Below, piece by piece: positions 16,887-27,176 of a stretch of 64,000 nucleotides of DNA. Origin of the DNA: CAZSBB01 sp964605235 (GTDB taxonomy: Bacteria; Planctomycetota; Phycisphaerae; Phycisphaerales; Phycisphaeraceae); contig CAZSBB010000014.1 in the NCBI GenBank assembly GCA_964605235.1, forward strand, positions 59,754 to 123,753, given 5' to 3'. A program made the translations under genes and the position numbers. Under the pieces are notes generated by a model. It worked only from the letters and a program-made list of their open reading frames with translations, searched no databases and was not told where the DNA came from. How positions within the stretch are numbered: position 1 is the stretch's first letter; every line of letters starts with the position of its first letter.

Positions 16887-17016
16887 CGACAGGCATTGTA
16901 CCCGGCGCCCGGCGGCTGCCAGGTTTGCACGTGTGTCCCGCGGGCGATGCTGGTAGGCTGTGGCGGTGTTGGGTCAGCAGGCACGGGGCTTTCGGGCGAC
17001 AGCAAAGGTGACGCAG

Positions 17017-17520
17017 ATGATGCAGGACGCACGCAAGCGCAGCCGGCGGGGGTTGATCATTGGCCTGTTGGCGCTCGCGCTGGGCGCCGCCGGCGGTTGT
17101 GGCGGGGGGATGGCGGGCGTCAACCGGCGCGCCGATCCGCCGCGCGTGCGGGTGCTGACCCCGCAGCGGATTTACAGCGAATTCGAATGGACCGCAGCCG
17201 AGCAGCAGCGGGAGATCGCGGTCAAACCTTTGCGGATGACCCGCAACGCCAGCTACAGCGTGGTGCGGGTGCGCACCGCCGAGAAGCCGCATGTGCATGA
17301 CCGCACGGACCTGGTGGTGACGGTGCTGTCGGGACGGGTGCGGATGCACCTGGGTCTGCAGTCGGTGGAGTTGGTTCCCGGCGAGGTGATCGACATTCCG
17401 CGCGGCATGGTGCACTGGGCCGAAAGCATCGGTCAGCAGCCGGCGGAGGCGTTCGTGGTCGCCACCCCGCCGTACGACGGCAGCGACATGCGGCTGCTGG
17501 ACGTGAACGCCCAGCCGTAG
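17017..17520 (+). CDS. Cupin-domain lipoprotein
   Basis: 167 residues from MMQDARKRSRRG, chosen because it gives a proper lipoprotein signal (LIIGLLALALGAAGGC, lipobox AGGC). A longer frame to 16960 adds nothing recognisable. The domain includes EKPHVHDRTDLVVTVLSGRVRMHLG and VELVPGEVIDIPRGMVHWAES, the two cupin motifs with metal ligands His-x-His, Asp/Glu and the second-motif His. Such proteins bind a metal and a small ligand, some being sugar-binding or dioxygenases. It faces away from the heparinase-like gene across 130 bases and is followed by a 278-base spacer. Function unknown beyond the fold. Confidence 0.85.
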   Translation: MMQDARKRSRRGLIIGLLALALGAAGGCGGGMAGVNRRADPPRVRVLTPQRIYSEFEWTAAEQQREIAVKPLRMTRNASYSVVRVRTAEKPHVHDRTDLVVTVLSGRVRMHLGLQSVELVPGEVIDIPRGMVHWAESIGQQPAEAFVVATPPYDGSDMRLLDVNAQP

Positions 17521-17798
17521 CGTGCCGCCGACGGACATCCCCTGCATCTCCAGTTGGGAACCCTTGGGCCGCGCCGGCGCCGGGGCGGTGGCAGGTCTCC
17601 GGTGGGGCTGTAGAATCATGCCCCGTTCCCCGCCTGGGTGTGGTGGGTCCAACCCGCGTAGGTTCGCGGCGCACTGCGGGCGGGTCGGGTCCGCAAGGCT
17701 GGCCTGGTCGATTGTTGTGCTGTTTCCGCCGCATGAATCCCTGAAATCCCCGCCGTCGGCGCGCTGGTCCCCCGGTCGCCGACCATGGAAGGGCACCT

Positions 17799-20700
17799 GT
17801 GAAAAAGCTGCTTGTCGCCAACCGCAGTGAGATCGCCATTCGCGTCATGCGCGCCGCCACCGAACTGGGGCTGCACACCGTGGCGATTTACAGCCACGAA
17901 GACCGCTTCGCGCTGCACCGCTTCAAAGCGGAAGAGGCGTATCTCGTGGGCGAAGGCAAAGGCCCCGTCGCGGCATACCTCGACATTCAGGGCATCATCG
18001 CGCTGGCGAAAAAAGTCGGCGTCGACGCCATTCACCCCGGCTACGGTTTCCTGTCGGAGAACGCCGGCTTCGCCCGCGCCTGCCGGGACGCGGGCATCAA
18101 GTTCATCGGCCCCACGCCCGAGATGCTCGAAGCGTTCGGCGACAAGATCGCCGCCAAGAAGCTCGCCGACGCCGCCAAAGTGCCCACCATTCCCGGCAGC
18201 GATGGCCCGGTGTCCTCACCCGCGCAGCTCAAAGCCGCCATCAAGCACGTCGGCTTTCCCATGATCCTCAAAGCCAGCTTCGGCGGCGGCGGGCGCGGCA
18301 TGCGCGTGGTCCGCGAGGAGAAGGACCTCAAGCCCAAGCTCGAAGAAGCCATGCGCGAAGCCGGCGGCGCCTTCGGCAATGATGCCGTGTTCATCGAACG
18401 CTACATCGCCCGCGCCCGGCACATCGAAGTCCAGGTGCTCGGCGACGAGCATGGCAATGTCACCCACCTGTGGGAACGCGACTGCTCCGTGCAGCGGCGG
18501 CATCAGAAGGTGGTGGAAATCGCCCCCGCGCCCAACCTCGACCCCGCTGTGCGCGTGGCGCTGTGCGACGCGGCGGTGCGCCTGGTTCAGCAGATCAACT
18601 ACTGCAACGCCGGCACCGTCGAGTTCCTGCTCGATGCCGACACCAACGAGTTTTTCTTCATCGAGGTCAACCCGCGCGTGCAGGTGGAACACACGGTCAC
18701 CGAGATGGTCACCGGGGTGGACATCGTCCGCTCGCAGATTCTCGTCGCTCAGGGCCGCCGGCTCGATGATCCGGAAATGAGCATCCCGCCGCGTGAACAA
18801 TTGCAGACCCGCGGCTACGCCATGCAGTGCCGGGTCACCAGCGAAGACCCGGAAAATCACTTCATTCCCGACTACGGCCGGATCGCCAGCTATCGCTCGC
18901 CGGCGGGTCTGGGCATTCGGCTCGACGGCGGCACCGCTTACAGCGGCGCGGTCATCACGCCGTACTACGATTCGCTGCTGGTGAAGCTGACCGTCTTCGC
19001 CACCACCTTCCACCAGGCGATCAGCCGGGCGGATCGCGCCCTGCGCGAGTTTCGCATCCGCGGCGTCAAGACCAACATCCCCTTCGTCAACAACCTGATC
19101 CTGCATCCGACCTTCAAGGCCGGGCAGGCGACCACGACCTTCATCGACAACACGCCCGAACTGTTCAAGTGGCCCGAGCGCCGCGACCGGGCGACCAAAC
19201 TGCTCAACTTCCTGGGCACGGTGATCGTCAACGGGAATCCGGAAGTCAAGGGTCGGGTGGACGGCCGGGCCCTGACGCCGCCGCCCAAGCTGCCGCGCAG
19301 CCACGACGCGCCCCCGGCGGGGATGCGCAACAAGCTGCTGGACCTGGGGCCCGAGCGCTTCGCCCAGTGGATCCGCAAGCAAAAGCCGCTGCTGCTGACC
19401 GACACCACCTGGCGCGACGCCCATCAGTCGCTGCTGGCGACGCGCGTGCGCACCTTCGACATGCTCGAGTCGGCGGACTTCGTCGCCAAGCGCATGGCGG
19501 GCTTGTTCAGCCTGGAAATGTGGGGCGGCGCGACCTTCGATTCCGCCATGCGCTTCCTCAAGGAAGACCCCTGGATCCGCCTGGACCTGCTGCGGCAGGC
19601 GATTCCCAACATTCCTTTCCAGATGCTGCTGCGCGCGGGCAATGCGGTGGGCTATACCAACTATCCCGACGACGTGGTGCGCCGTTTCACCAAGGTGGCG
19701 GCGGAGCGCGGCATCGACGTGTTCCGCATCTTTGACGCGCTGAACAATCTCGACTCCATCGCCCCGGCATTGGAAGCGGTGCGCGAAACCAAAGCCCTCG
19801 CCGAGCCGGCGATCTGCTATGCGGGCAATCTGCTGGACACGCAACGCGACAAGTACACGCTGGAGTACTACGTCAAGCTCGCCCAGGAGCTGGAAAAGAT
19901 GGGCGCCCACATCCTGGGCATCAAGGACATGGCGGGCCTTTGCCGACCCTATGCCGCCGCCAAGCTGTTCAAGGCGCTGCGCGACGCGGTGGACCTGCCC
20001 ATTCACTTCCACACCCACGACGCCGCGGGCGTGCAGGCGGCTTCCATCCTCAAAGCCGCCGACATGGGCGTCGACATCGTGGACTGCGCCATCGCTTCCA
20101 TGAGCGGGCTCACCAGTCAGGTCAACCTCAACTCCATCGTCGAGTCGCTCCGCTTCACCGGGCGGGACACCGGCCTGGATATCGACGCGCTCAACGATTA
20201 CAGCCACTACTGGGAAGCCGCCCGCAAGCTCTACTATCCCTTTGAATCCGGCATGCTCGCCAGCAGTTCCGACATCTACCAGCATGAAATGCCTGGCGGA
20301 CAGGTCACCAACCTGCAGGAACAAGCCAAAGGTCTGGGGCTGGGCCATCGCTGGTCCGACGTCGCCCGCACCTATGCCCAGGTCAACCAGATGTTCGGCG
20401 ACATCATCAAGGTCACGCCCACCAGCAAAGTGGTCGGCGACATGACCCTGTTCATGGTCACCAACGACCTGACCCCCGAAGACATCCTCGACGAATCGCG
20501 CCAGCATTCCTTCCCGCAGTCGGTCGTCGAGCTGTTCGAAGGTCGCCTTGGCCAGCCCTACGGCGGCTTCCCCGCCAGGCTGCAGAAGATCATCCTGCGC
20601 GGGAAAAAACCGCTCAAAGACCGCCCCGGTGCGCTCATGCCGCCGACCGACTTTGAAGCCGTGCGTAAGGAAGTCGAAGGCAAAATTCGCCGGAAGGTCG

Positions 20701-21233
20701 GCGAGCTGGACCTGCAGAGCTACCTCATGTACCCGGCGGTGTTCCCGGCTTATGAGGAGCACCACAAGCATTACAGCGACACCTCGCTGCTGCCGACGAT
20801 TCCATTTTTCTATGGCATGAAGCCGGGCGACGAAATCACCGTCGACCTGGAGCCGGGCAAGTCGATCATCATCAAGTTCCTGGCGATCGGCGAGCCGGAC
20901 CCCGATGGCATTCGTGAAGTGTTCTTCGAGCTCAATGGTCAGCCGCGCGTGGCGCGCATCCGCGATGAATCGCTCAAGGCATCCACGCAGGTGCATCGCA
21001 AGGCGGACCCCAACGACCCTGGCCATGTGGCTGCCCCCATGCCCGGCAAGATCAGCGCGGTGTCGGTGAAGGTCGGCCAGAAGGTCGCCAAGGGCCAGAA
21101 GCTGATGAACATCGAAGCCATGAAGATGGAAACCAGCGTCTACGCCGGCGTCGATGGCACAATCGCCAGCATCGATGTGGCGGTCGGTTCGACGATCCGC
21201 GCCCAGGACCTGCTGGCGGTCATCGAAGCGTGA
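17799..21233 (+). CDS. pyc: Pyruvate carboxylase
   Basis: 1144 residues, GTG start, full-length single-chain enzyme. The biotin carboxylase domain (residues about 1-450) contains KKLLVANRSEIAIRVMRAATELG, SFGGGGRGMRVV and FFIEVNPRVQVEHTVTEMVTG. The carboxyltransferase domain begins near 527 with LLTDTTWRDAHQSLLATRVRT and includes HFHTHDAAGVQAASI. The biotinyl domain ends the protein with EAMKMETSV, Lys about 1109. It converts pyruvate plus bicarbonate to oxaloacetate using ATP, feeding the TCA cycle and gluconeogenesis. It is followed after a palindromic element by the biotin ligase needed to activate it. A possible -10 TAGAAT lies at about 17611. No truncation or missing motif was seen. Confidence 0.97.
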   Translation: MKKLLVANRSEIAIRVMRAATELGLHTVAIYSHEDRFALHRFKAEEAYLVGEGKGPVAAYLDIQGIIALAKKVGVDAIHPGYGFLSENAGFARACRDAGIKFIGPTPEMLEAFGDKIAAKKLADAAKVPTIPGSDGPVSSPAQLKAAIKHVGFPMILKASFGGGGRGMRVVREEKDLKPKLEEAMREAGGAFGNDAVFIERYIARARHIEVQVLGDEHGNVTHLWERDCSVQRRHQKVVEIAPAPNLDPAVRVALCDAAVRLVQQINYCNAGTVEFLLDADTNEFFFIEVNPRVQVEHTVTEMVTGVDIVRSQILVAQGRRLDDPEMSIPPREQLQTRGYAMQCRVTSEDPENHFIPDYGRIASYRSPAGLGIRLDGGTAYSGAVITPYYDSLLVKLTVFATTFHQAISRADRALREFRIRGVKTNIPFVNNLILHPTFKAGQATTTFIDNTPELFKWPERRDRATKLLNFLGTVIVNGNPEVKGRVDGRALTPPPKLPRSHDAPPAGMRNKLLDLGPERFAQWIRKQKPLLLTDTTWRDAHQSLLATRVRTFDMLESADFVAKRMAGLFSLEMWGGATFDSAMRFLKEDPWIRLDLLRQAIPNIPFQMLLRAGNAVGYTNYPDDVVRRFTKVAAERGIDVFRIFDALNNLDSIAPALEAVRETKALAEPAICYAGNLLDTQRDKYTLEYYVKLAQELEKMGAHILGIKDMAGLCRPYAAAKLFKALRDAVDLPIHFHTHDAAGVQAASILKAADMGVDIVDCAIASMSGLTSQVNLNSIVESLRFTGRDTGLDIDALNDYSHYWEAARKLYYPFESGMLASSSDIYQHEMPGGQVTNLQEQAKGLGLGHRWSDVARTYAQVNQMFGDIIKVTPTSKVVGDMTLFMVTNDLTPEDILDESRQHSFPQSVVELFEGRLGQPYGGFPARLQKIILRGKKPLKDRPGALMPPTDFEAVRKEVEGKIRRKVGELDLQSYLMYPAVFPAYEEHHKHYSDTSLLPTIPFFYGMKPGDEITVDLEPGKSIIIKFLAIGEPDPDGIREVFFELNGQPRVARIRDESLKASTQVHRKADPNDPGHVAAPMPGKISAVSVKVGQKVAKGQKLMNIEAMKMETSVYAGVDGTIASIDVAVGSTIRAQDLLAVIEA

Positions 21234-21246
21234 GGGAGGGGGGCTT

Positions 21247-21304
21247 AAAGAAAGGGGATAAGTACATTTATTTTGCGCAATAAATGTACTTATCCCCTTT
21301 CTTT
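21247..21304. repeat. REP-like palindrome (GGGGATAAGTACATTTA family), copy 1
   Basis: Perfect 24-bp arms at 21247-21270 and 21281-21304 with the 10-base loop TTTTGCGCAA. The outer arm reads AAAGAAAGGGGATAAGTAC. It separates pyc from birA. Transcribed, it would form a very stable hairpin that could end transcription or protect the pyc mRNA. Its match to two other loci shows that it is a dispersed element, not just a terminator. Confidence 0.85.
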
Positions 21305-21333
21305 GGGCCGGTTCGATCCCCCCGCAACCACCC

Positions 21334-22077
21334 ATGCCCGACTATTCCCTGTCCAGTCTGACCGCCGCGCTGCCCGACTGGGACGTGCGCCTGCTGCCGC
21401 GTACTGCTTCCACCAATCGCTGGGCGCTGCGCGCGTTGCAGCGGGGTAAGTTGGCGGCGCCGGCGGTGGTCGTGGCACGGAATCAGACGGCCGGGCGGGG
21501 GCAGGGCGCCAACCGCTGGTACAGCGACGCCGGTTCGCTCACGGTGAGCTTTGTGCTGCCGACGGCGTGGTCGCCTCAGCCGGGCAGTTTGCCGTTGCGG
21601 ATGGCGCTCGCGGCCGCGCAGGCGATTGAACGCTTTGTCGGCCCGTGCGATCTGCAGGTGAAATGGCCCAACGATGTGCTGGCGGGCGGGCGCAAGCTCG
21701 CGGGCATCCTGTGCGAGCGCGTGGGAAATGCTGACGTGGTGGGCATCGGCATCAATGTCACCACGGACTTTGCCGGCGCCGCGGCGGAGGTGCGCCGGCT
21801 GGCGGTGGCGCTCAATCAACTCGGCGCCGCCCCGCCGACCCGGCAGGCGCTGGTGATCGAACTGGCGGCACAGCTGCGGCAAACGACGCCGGCAACCACC
21901 TGGCGCGAAAGCTATCACGCGCGGCTGGCGCAGCGCGATCAGTCCATCACCCTGCAAACCGAGCAGGGCCCGCAGGTGGGCGTGCTGCGCGGCGTGGATG
22001 AGGAAGGTCGACTGCTGCTGGAAAGCGCCGGCGTGACGGCTGCGCACTGGACGGGGCGCATTCGCTGGTCGTGGTGA
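21334..22077 (+). CDS. birA: Biotin--[acetyl-CoA-carboxylase] ligase
   Basis: 247 residues with the catalytic motifs of biotin protein ligases: STNRWALR, QTAGRGQGANRWYSDAGSLTVSF (nucleotide/biotinyl-AMP loop), KWPNDVLAGGRKLAGILCE and VGIGINV. It lacks an N-terminal helix-turn-helix, so it is a monofunctional ligase rather than a biotin-operon repressor. It attaches biotin to the lysine of EAMKMETS in the pyruvate carboxylase encoded just upstream, an obvious functional link. A REP-like palindrome lies between the two genes. The C-terminal SH3-like domain (GVLRGVDEEGRLLLE) is complete. Confidence 0.95.
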   Translation: MPDYSLSSLTAALPDWDVRLLPRTASTNRWALRALQRGKLAAPAVVVARNQTAGRGQGANRWYSDAGSLTVSFVLPTAWSPQPGSLPLRMALAAAQAIERFVGPCDLQVKWPNDVLAGGRKLAGILCERVGNADVVGIGINVTTDFAGAAAEVRRLAVALNQLGAAPPTRQALVIELAAQLRQTTPATTWRESYHARLAQRDQSITLQTEQGPQVGVLRGVDEEGRLLLESAGVTAAHWTGRIRWSW

Positions 22078-22090
22078 GCTTGCGCGGGAT

Positions 22091-23836
22091 TTACGCCGAC
22101 TTCGCCTGCTGCAAGCCGTGGATCAGCAACTGCTCGGCCTGGGCGGCGGGCAGCGGCTTGGCGAAGAAATAGCCCTGGGCGAAATCGCATTCCATCGCCT
22201 GCAGCACCGCCACCTGCTCGGCGGTTTCCAGACCTTCCGCCACCACGTTGAGGCTCAGGTTCTGCGCCAGCGTGACGATCGAGAACAGCACCGCTGAGGA
22301 CGCCCGGTCGCGGGTCATGTTGACGATGAACTGGCGGTCGATTTTCAGGTTGTCGATGGGGAACTGGCTCAGGCAGCTCAGCGAGGAATGGCCGGTCCCG
22401 AAGTCGTCCATGGACAGCCCGACGCCCAGGTGTTTCAGGGCGTGCAGGCGCGGCAGCATTTCTTCCATGCTGTCGACGATCAGGCTCTCGGTGATCTCGA
22501 GCATGATCAGCTCGGGCGCGACTTTCACTTTGTCGAGCACCCGCCGGACCACCATGCTGAAGTTCTCATCCCCCAACTGCCGGCGGGAGATGTTCACGTG
22601 CATGGTCAGGTCTTCGGGCAATTGCAGGCGCGTCAGCCAGGTCTGCAGTTGGGTGCAGGCTTCCTCGAGCACCCAGGCGCCGATGGGCACGATCAGCCCG
22701 GTTTCCTCGGCGATGGGGATGAAGTCGGCGGGCGACACGAGGCCCAGCTCGGGATGGCGCCAGCGCACCAGCGCTTCAAAGCCGGCGATGGAGCCGTCAT
22801 TCAGGGCGACGATCGGCTGGTAGTGCAGGCACAGTTGCCCGGAGTGGACCGCTTCATGCAGGTCATTTTCCAGGCGCAGACGGCGCATCGCCTGATCGTG
22901 CATCTGGTGGTCGAACACCGCATGCCGCGCTTTGCCGGTCTGCTTGGCGTGATACATGGCGGTGTCGGCGTCGCGCAGGGCGTCCTCGGCGTTCTGGTAT
23001 TCGTGGTTGCCCACCACGATGCCGATGCTCGCCGACGCGACCAGGCGATGGCCCTCGATCAGGTAGGGTTGGCTCAGGCGTTCCTGCAGCATCTGGGCGA
23101 AATGGGTGGCTTCATCGACGCAGGGCAAGCCATCGAGCAGGACCACGAATTCGTCGCCGCCCAGCCGCGCCGCCAGGTGTTCCGCCGGGGCGCGCTGCGC
23201 CGCCCACGCCGAGAGTTCCGCCTGCAGCCGTTCCGCCAGCGCCACCAGCAGTTGATCGCCCACGGCATGACCGAGGCTGTCGTTGATGACCTTGAAGCGA
23301 TCGCAGTCGAGGAACAGCAGGGCAAAGCCGTAGTCGGCGTCAATTTTGGCGCGGTGGAAAGCGGCGCGCAGGGAATCGTGAAACGCATCGCGGTTGGCGA
23401 GCTGGGTCAGGTGGTCCGTGCGGGCTTGATGGTCGAGCGTTTCCAGCAGGGTCAGCGTGCGCAGCGCCGCCGTGACGCGGGCGTTGAGCTCGGCGCTGTT
23501 GAACGGCTTGGTGACGTAGTCGCAAGCCCCCATGATGAAGGCTTTGACCTTGGCTTCCGTGTTGCTCTGGCTGGTCAGGAAAATGACCGGGATCGACGCC
23601 AGCTCGGGATCGTTCTTGAGTTGCCGACAGATTTCAAAACCATCCACGTCAGGCAACTGCACATCGAGCAGGATCAGGTCTGGCCGGCGTTCGCCCCGCG
23701 CGCTGCGCAGCGCCTCGGCGCCGGTGTCCGCGCAGGTAACCGCCAGGAACAGGCGTTCCAGGTGGGCGGCCAACACCCGCCGCGTGACCGCGTCGTCATC
23801 CACCACCAGAACTACTCGGCGATGATCGGGCTTCAT
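22091..23836 (-). CDS. Response regulator with GGDEF and EAL domains
   Basis: 581 residues from MKPDHRRVVLV. Residues 1-125 form a receiver domain (VVDDDAV, phospho-acceptor Asp58 in LILLDVQLP, Lys in VTKPF). Next comes a GGDEF domain with intact RLGGDEFVVLL; no R-x-x-D inhibitory site is evident five residues before it. Then a complete EAL domain (EALVRWRHP, NISRRQL, EITES, MDDFGTGHSSL, LKIDRQFI, EGLET). Both cyclic-di-GMP synthesis and hydrolysis motifs are intact, so the output depends on phosphorylation. A cognate histidine kinase is not adjacent. The protein is cytoplasmic, with no PAS or membrane segment. The start at 23881 is rejected because the added residues do not resemble a receiver domain. 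Confidence 0.93.
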   Translation of the reverse strand: MKPDHRRVVLVVDDDAVTRRVLAAHLERLFLAVTCADTGAEALRSARGERRPDLILLDVQLPDVDGFEICRQLKNDPELASIPVIFLTSQSNTEAKVKAFIMGACDYVTKPFNSAELNARVTAALRTLTLLETLDHQARTDHLTQLANRDAFHDSLRAAFHRAKIDADYGFALLFLDCDRFKVINDSLGHAVGDQLLVALAERLQAELSAWAAQRAPAEHLAARLGGDEFVVLLDGLPCVDEATHFAQMLQERLSQPYLIEGHRLVASASIGIVVGNHEYQNAEDALRDADTAMYHAKQTGKARHAVFDHQMHDQAMRRLRLENDLHEAVHSGQLCLHYQPIVALNDGSIAGFEALVRWRHPELGLVSPADFIPIAEETGLIVPIGAWVLEEACTQLQTWLTRLQLPEDLTMHVNISRRQLGDENFSMVVRRVLDKVKVAPELIMLEITESLIVDSMEEMLPRLHALKHLGVGLSMDDFGTGHSSLSCLSQFPIDNLKIDRQFIVNMTRDRASSAVLFSIVTLAQNLSLNVVAEGLETAEQVAVLQAMECDFAQGYFFAKPLPAAQAEQLLIHGLQQAKSA

Positions 23837-24154
23837 CCGCGTACTCCAGAATCTGCCCCCCCAATGGCGTCCTGCACCCATGATGTCCGGCCCTACGCTG
23901 CCCCGGACTCATCATCCCCCTGCACCGATGCGCTCCCATACGATGGGACGCGACTTGACGGGCATCACCCACTGATGCTGATGATGCCGCGCACCTTGTC
24001 CTACATCGGTGGAGCCGATGCCCGTCATGAACCCAGTTGACAAATCATTTGCGATTCCAAACCGGGCAAAACGCACAAGCGGATGTCGCAACGGAACACC
24101 GCTCGGGTCGGAATCCAGCAATTCCCGATAACCGCGCCCCGGCCCGTGCTGCGT
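23837..24154. other. Intergenic spacer with an inverted repeat
   Basis: About 318 bases between two minus-strand genes, with no credible coding sequence. ACGGGCATC near 23957 and GATGCCCGT near 24015 form an inverted repeat about 50 bases apart, and TTGACAAATCATTTG occurs around 24038. It probably holds the promoter of the c-di-GMP gene; nothing else is recognised. Confidence 0.4.
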
Positions 24155-26161
24155 TCAATTCCAGTCGAAGCGCACCACCCGCCACGCCTGCTCGAGCGTC
24201 AGGGTCGCCCGCGCCCGCCCGTCATGCACCTGCGCCGCCAGCGGCTGGCCATTGAGCGTGACGCCGGCAAGCTGGCGCCCGGCGGGAATCCGCACATCCA
24301 GTTCCACCGGCAGCGGCGCCAGCGGACCCCACAGTCGGGGCCAGTGCCGCCGGCCGTGCTCGCTTTCGCCACCGTGATGCACCAGCACCGCCCAACCGCT
24401 GGCGTCATTCTGATGCCAGACCAGTTCCGCCTGGCCATACGGGCTGCGCAGCCGGGCGCGGGGCGTGGGCAGCAACTGGTCAAACAACTGCGCCAGCCAG
24501 CACACCTGCTGCCAGTTGCCCATTTCCTCGTAACTGCTGCACAGCGGCGCCGCGAGCGTCCACACCACGCCCTGCCCCACGCCCTGGCGCGTCAGCACCG
24601 GTGTGCCGTCGGACACCGCCGCCGGCGGCGCGATCCCCCAGCCGAACTTGATCCCCGCGGACATGTCCACCGGCGGCAACGCTTCGAGCACCGCCTGGGC
24701 GCCCGCCAGTTGCAACGGGTGGTACAACCCGCGCACCAGCACCGGCAACCCATCGGCAACCTTTCCGGGGTTGGGCAGGTAAATGTGGTCCTGCGTCGCC
24801 GCCGGCGCCTGGGTCACGCCCGCCCAGTTCATGGGTTGCCCATCGACCATGGGCAGCGAGCCGATCACCAGCAAGGCGCCGCCTTGCTCGACGTACTGCC
24901 GCAGCGCCGCATCGCTGGTGGGACTGATGGCCGCCAGTTCGGGCAGCACCACCAGTTGCGTTGGATTCAGATGCGCCGCCAGGCAGTATTCCGCCACGGC
25001 CGCATAGTTGGCGCCGGCGTCCAGCAGCAGGTCCGTCGCGCCGTCAAACGTGCGCAGTCGTTCGCGGGTGTCCAGCGCGAAGTAACGGTAGTCCGCGCCA
25101 TACTGCGTCGAAGTGCCATGCAGCAGCAGCACATCGGGAGCGAGCTGCGCCTGCTGGGGAAAATGCTGCGCCAACTCGGCACGCAGCGCGCGGACATGCT
25201 GGAGCGCCGCGACCGTCGGTTCCGCGAGTTTATTGTCCGGGTGCAGGCGGTCGCCGACGTAGCCGGTGCAGTTGCGCGCCCAGATGGGCAGCAGCGTTTG
25301 CGTCAGCCGTTCCAGCGGCGCCAGCGACCAGTCGCCCCAGCCGCCGTTGAAAATGGTGGGCATGACATCCGCGGGTTTGGGCGCGGTGGAGCCGTAGGCG
25401 GCGCAGCGCGAGCTTTGCCGGGACTGGTGGCCGAAGGTGGCGAAGTCCAGCGTCAGGCGGTTGCAGCCGGGGGGCAGTTCCTGGGGGAACGGCGGGGAGC
25501 CGACCTGGTTGAAGCCCACCGCGACGGGGCGGATCGCCTGGATGAAGGAACCGACGCGGTCAAGCATCGCCATGGCGCGGTCGTGGCGGAAGCGGCCGTA
25601 GGCGGGTTGCTCGGGGTCGTCCGGATCGCGGGGAATGTCGCGCCCCCGCGCTGCGCGGTACTGCTGCTGGCAGTATGCGCAGTAGCACGCCGAGAGCGAG
25701 CTCATGGTGTCGAAGAAGAAGCCGTCCACCGGATAGCGCTCAAGTATTTCCCGGCACTGGGGCAGCAGGCAGTCTTCGAGGTAAGGCGTGAAGGGGCAGA
25801 TGCAGATGAAGTGGTCTGCGCTCTCCATGGGCCCATGGTGGGTGTGCTGGCGCCAGTGCGGGTGGTGGCGGGCGCCTTCGCCGTCGATGCCGAAGCTGAC
25901 GTACGCCAGCACCCGGATGCCGCGCGCGGTGACGGCCTGGACGAGATCGCCGAACGGGTCGCCGACCATGCGCGGGTGGCGGTAGCAGGTGGGCAGGTCG
26001 GTGGGATAGTAGCTGTAGCCGCAGTGCCCTTTGGCGAAGGTGATGATTTCCTCCACCCCGGCGTCCGCCAGTTGGCGGGCGACTTCGGTCGGCTGCGACT
26101 GAGCGCCGATGCGCACATTGCGATGGCTGTGAAAATCGAAGTGCCACGCCAGCTTGAGCAT
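24155..26161 (-). CDS. Glycosidase-like protein with GHL6-type catalytic barrel and beta-galactosidase-like trimerisation region
   Basis: 668 residues from the ATG at 26161 (MLKLAWHFDFHSHRNVRIG), preceded by GGGGAG at the right spacing. The N-terminal barrel has features I associate with the GHL6 group: GVEEIITFAKGHCGYSYYPT, GIRVLAYVSFGIDGEG, YPVDGFFFDTMSSLSACYCAYC (C-x-x-C) and FNQVG. Residues about 370-560 resemble the Rossmann-like trimerisation domain of GH42 enzymes (DVLLLHGTST, LVVLPELAAISPTSDAALRQYVEQGGALLVIGS). A beta domain ends it. No signal peptide is present, so it probably acts on imported oligosaccharide. It is divergent from kdsA. Open frame further upstream to 26803 overlaps kdsA and is rejected. 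Activity inferred. Confidence 0.75.
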   Translation of the reverse strand: MLKLAWHFDFHSHRNVRIGAQSQPTEVARQLADAGVEEIITFAKGHCGYSYYPTDLPTCYRHPRMVGDPFGDLVQAVTARGIRVLAYVSFGIDGEGARHHPHWRQHTHHGPMESADHFICICPFTPYLEDCLLPQCREILERYPVDGFFFDTMSSLSACYCAYCQQQYRAARGRDIPRDPDDPEQPAYGRFRHDRAMAMLDRVGSFIQAIRPVAVGFNQVGSPPFPQELPPGCNRLTLDFATFGHQSRQSSRCAAYGSTAPKPADVMPTIFNGGWGDWSLAPLERLTQTLLPIWARNCTGYVGDRLHPDNKLAEPTVAALQHVRALRAELAQHFPQQAQLAPDVLLLHGTSTQYGADYRYFALDTRERLRTFDGATDLLLDAGANYAAVAEYCLAAHLNPTQLVVLPELAAISPTSDAALRQYVEQGGALLVIGSLPMVDGQPMNWAGVTQAPAATQDHIYLPNPGKVADGLPVLVRGLYHPLQLAGAQAVLEALPPVDMSAGIKFGWGIAPPAAVSDGTPVLTRQGVGQGVVWTLAAPLCSSYEEMGNWQQVCWLAQLFDQLLPTPRARLRSPYGQAELVWHQNDASGWAVLVHHGGESEHGRRHWPRLWGPLAPLPVELDVRIPAGRQLAGVTLNGQPLAAQVHDGRARATLTLEQAWRVVRFDWN

Positions 26162-26255
26162 GTCCATCTCCCCAACGCCAAGTGGGTTCGCCAACCGGAC
26201 CAGGTCGGCACAGCCTAGCGTTCTGGCTTGGGTACGCAATGTGATCATGGCCCGA

Positions 26256-26283
26256 TTGGTCTGTCCGCGGCTGGGCATACAAT
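26256..26283 (+). promoter_or_regulatory. Sigma70-like promoter of kdsA
   Basis: TTGGTC at 26256-26261 and TACAAT at 26278-26283 with a 16-base spacer, about 50 bases before the kdsA start. It lies in the divergent region shared with the glycosidase-like gene. Confidence 0.5.
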
Positions 26284-26332
26284 GGCAGCCGGGCGCCGGC
26301 GGCGGCGCGGGAATTATGCTCAGGAGTTCATC

Positions 26333-27169
<837 letters not shown>

Positions 27170-27176
27170 GCGAGCG

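Noticed and set aside
18216..21335. A 1039-residue minus-strand frame opposite pyruvate carboxylase
   Set aside because: It is an artefact of GC-rich codon bias on the other strand; residues are His/Arg-rich without motifs.
26228..26332. N-terminal extension of kdsA
   Set aside because: The family starts close to MVQVQVGDVRIAVDQ and AGGAG marks the ATG at 26333.
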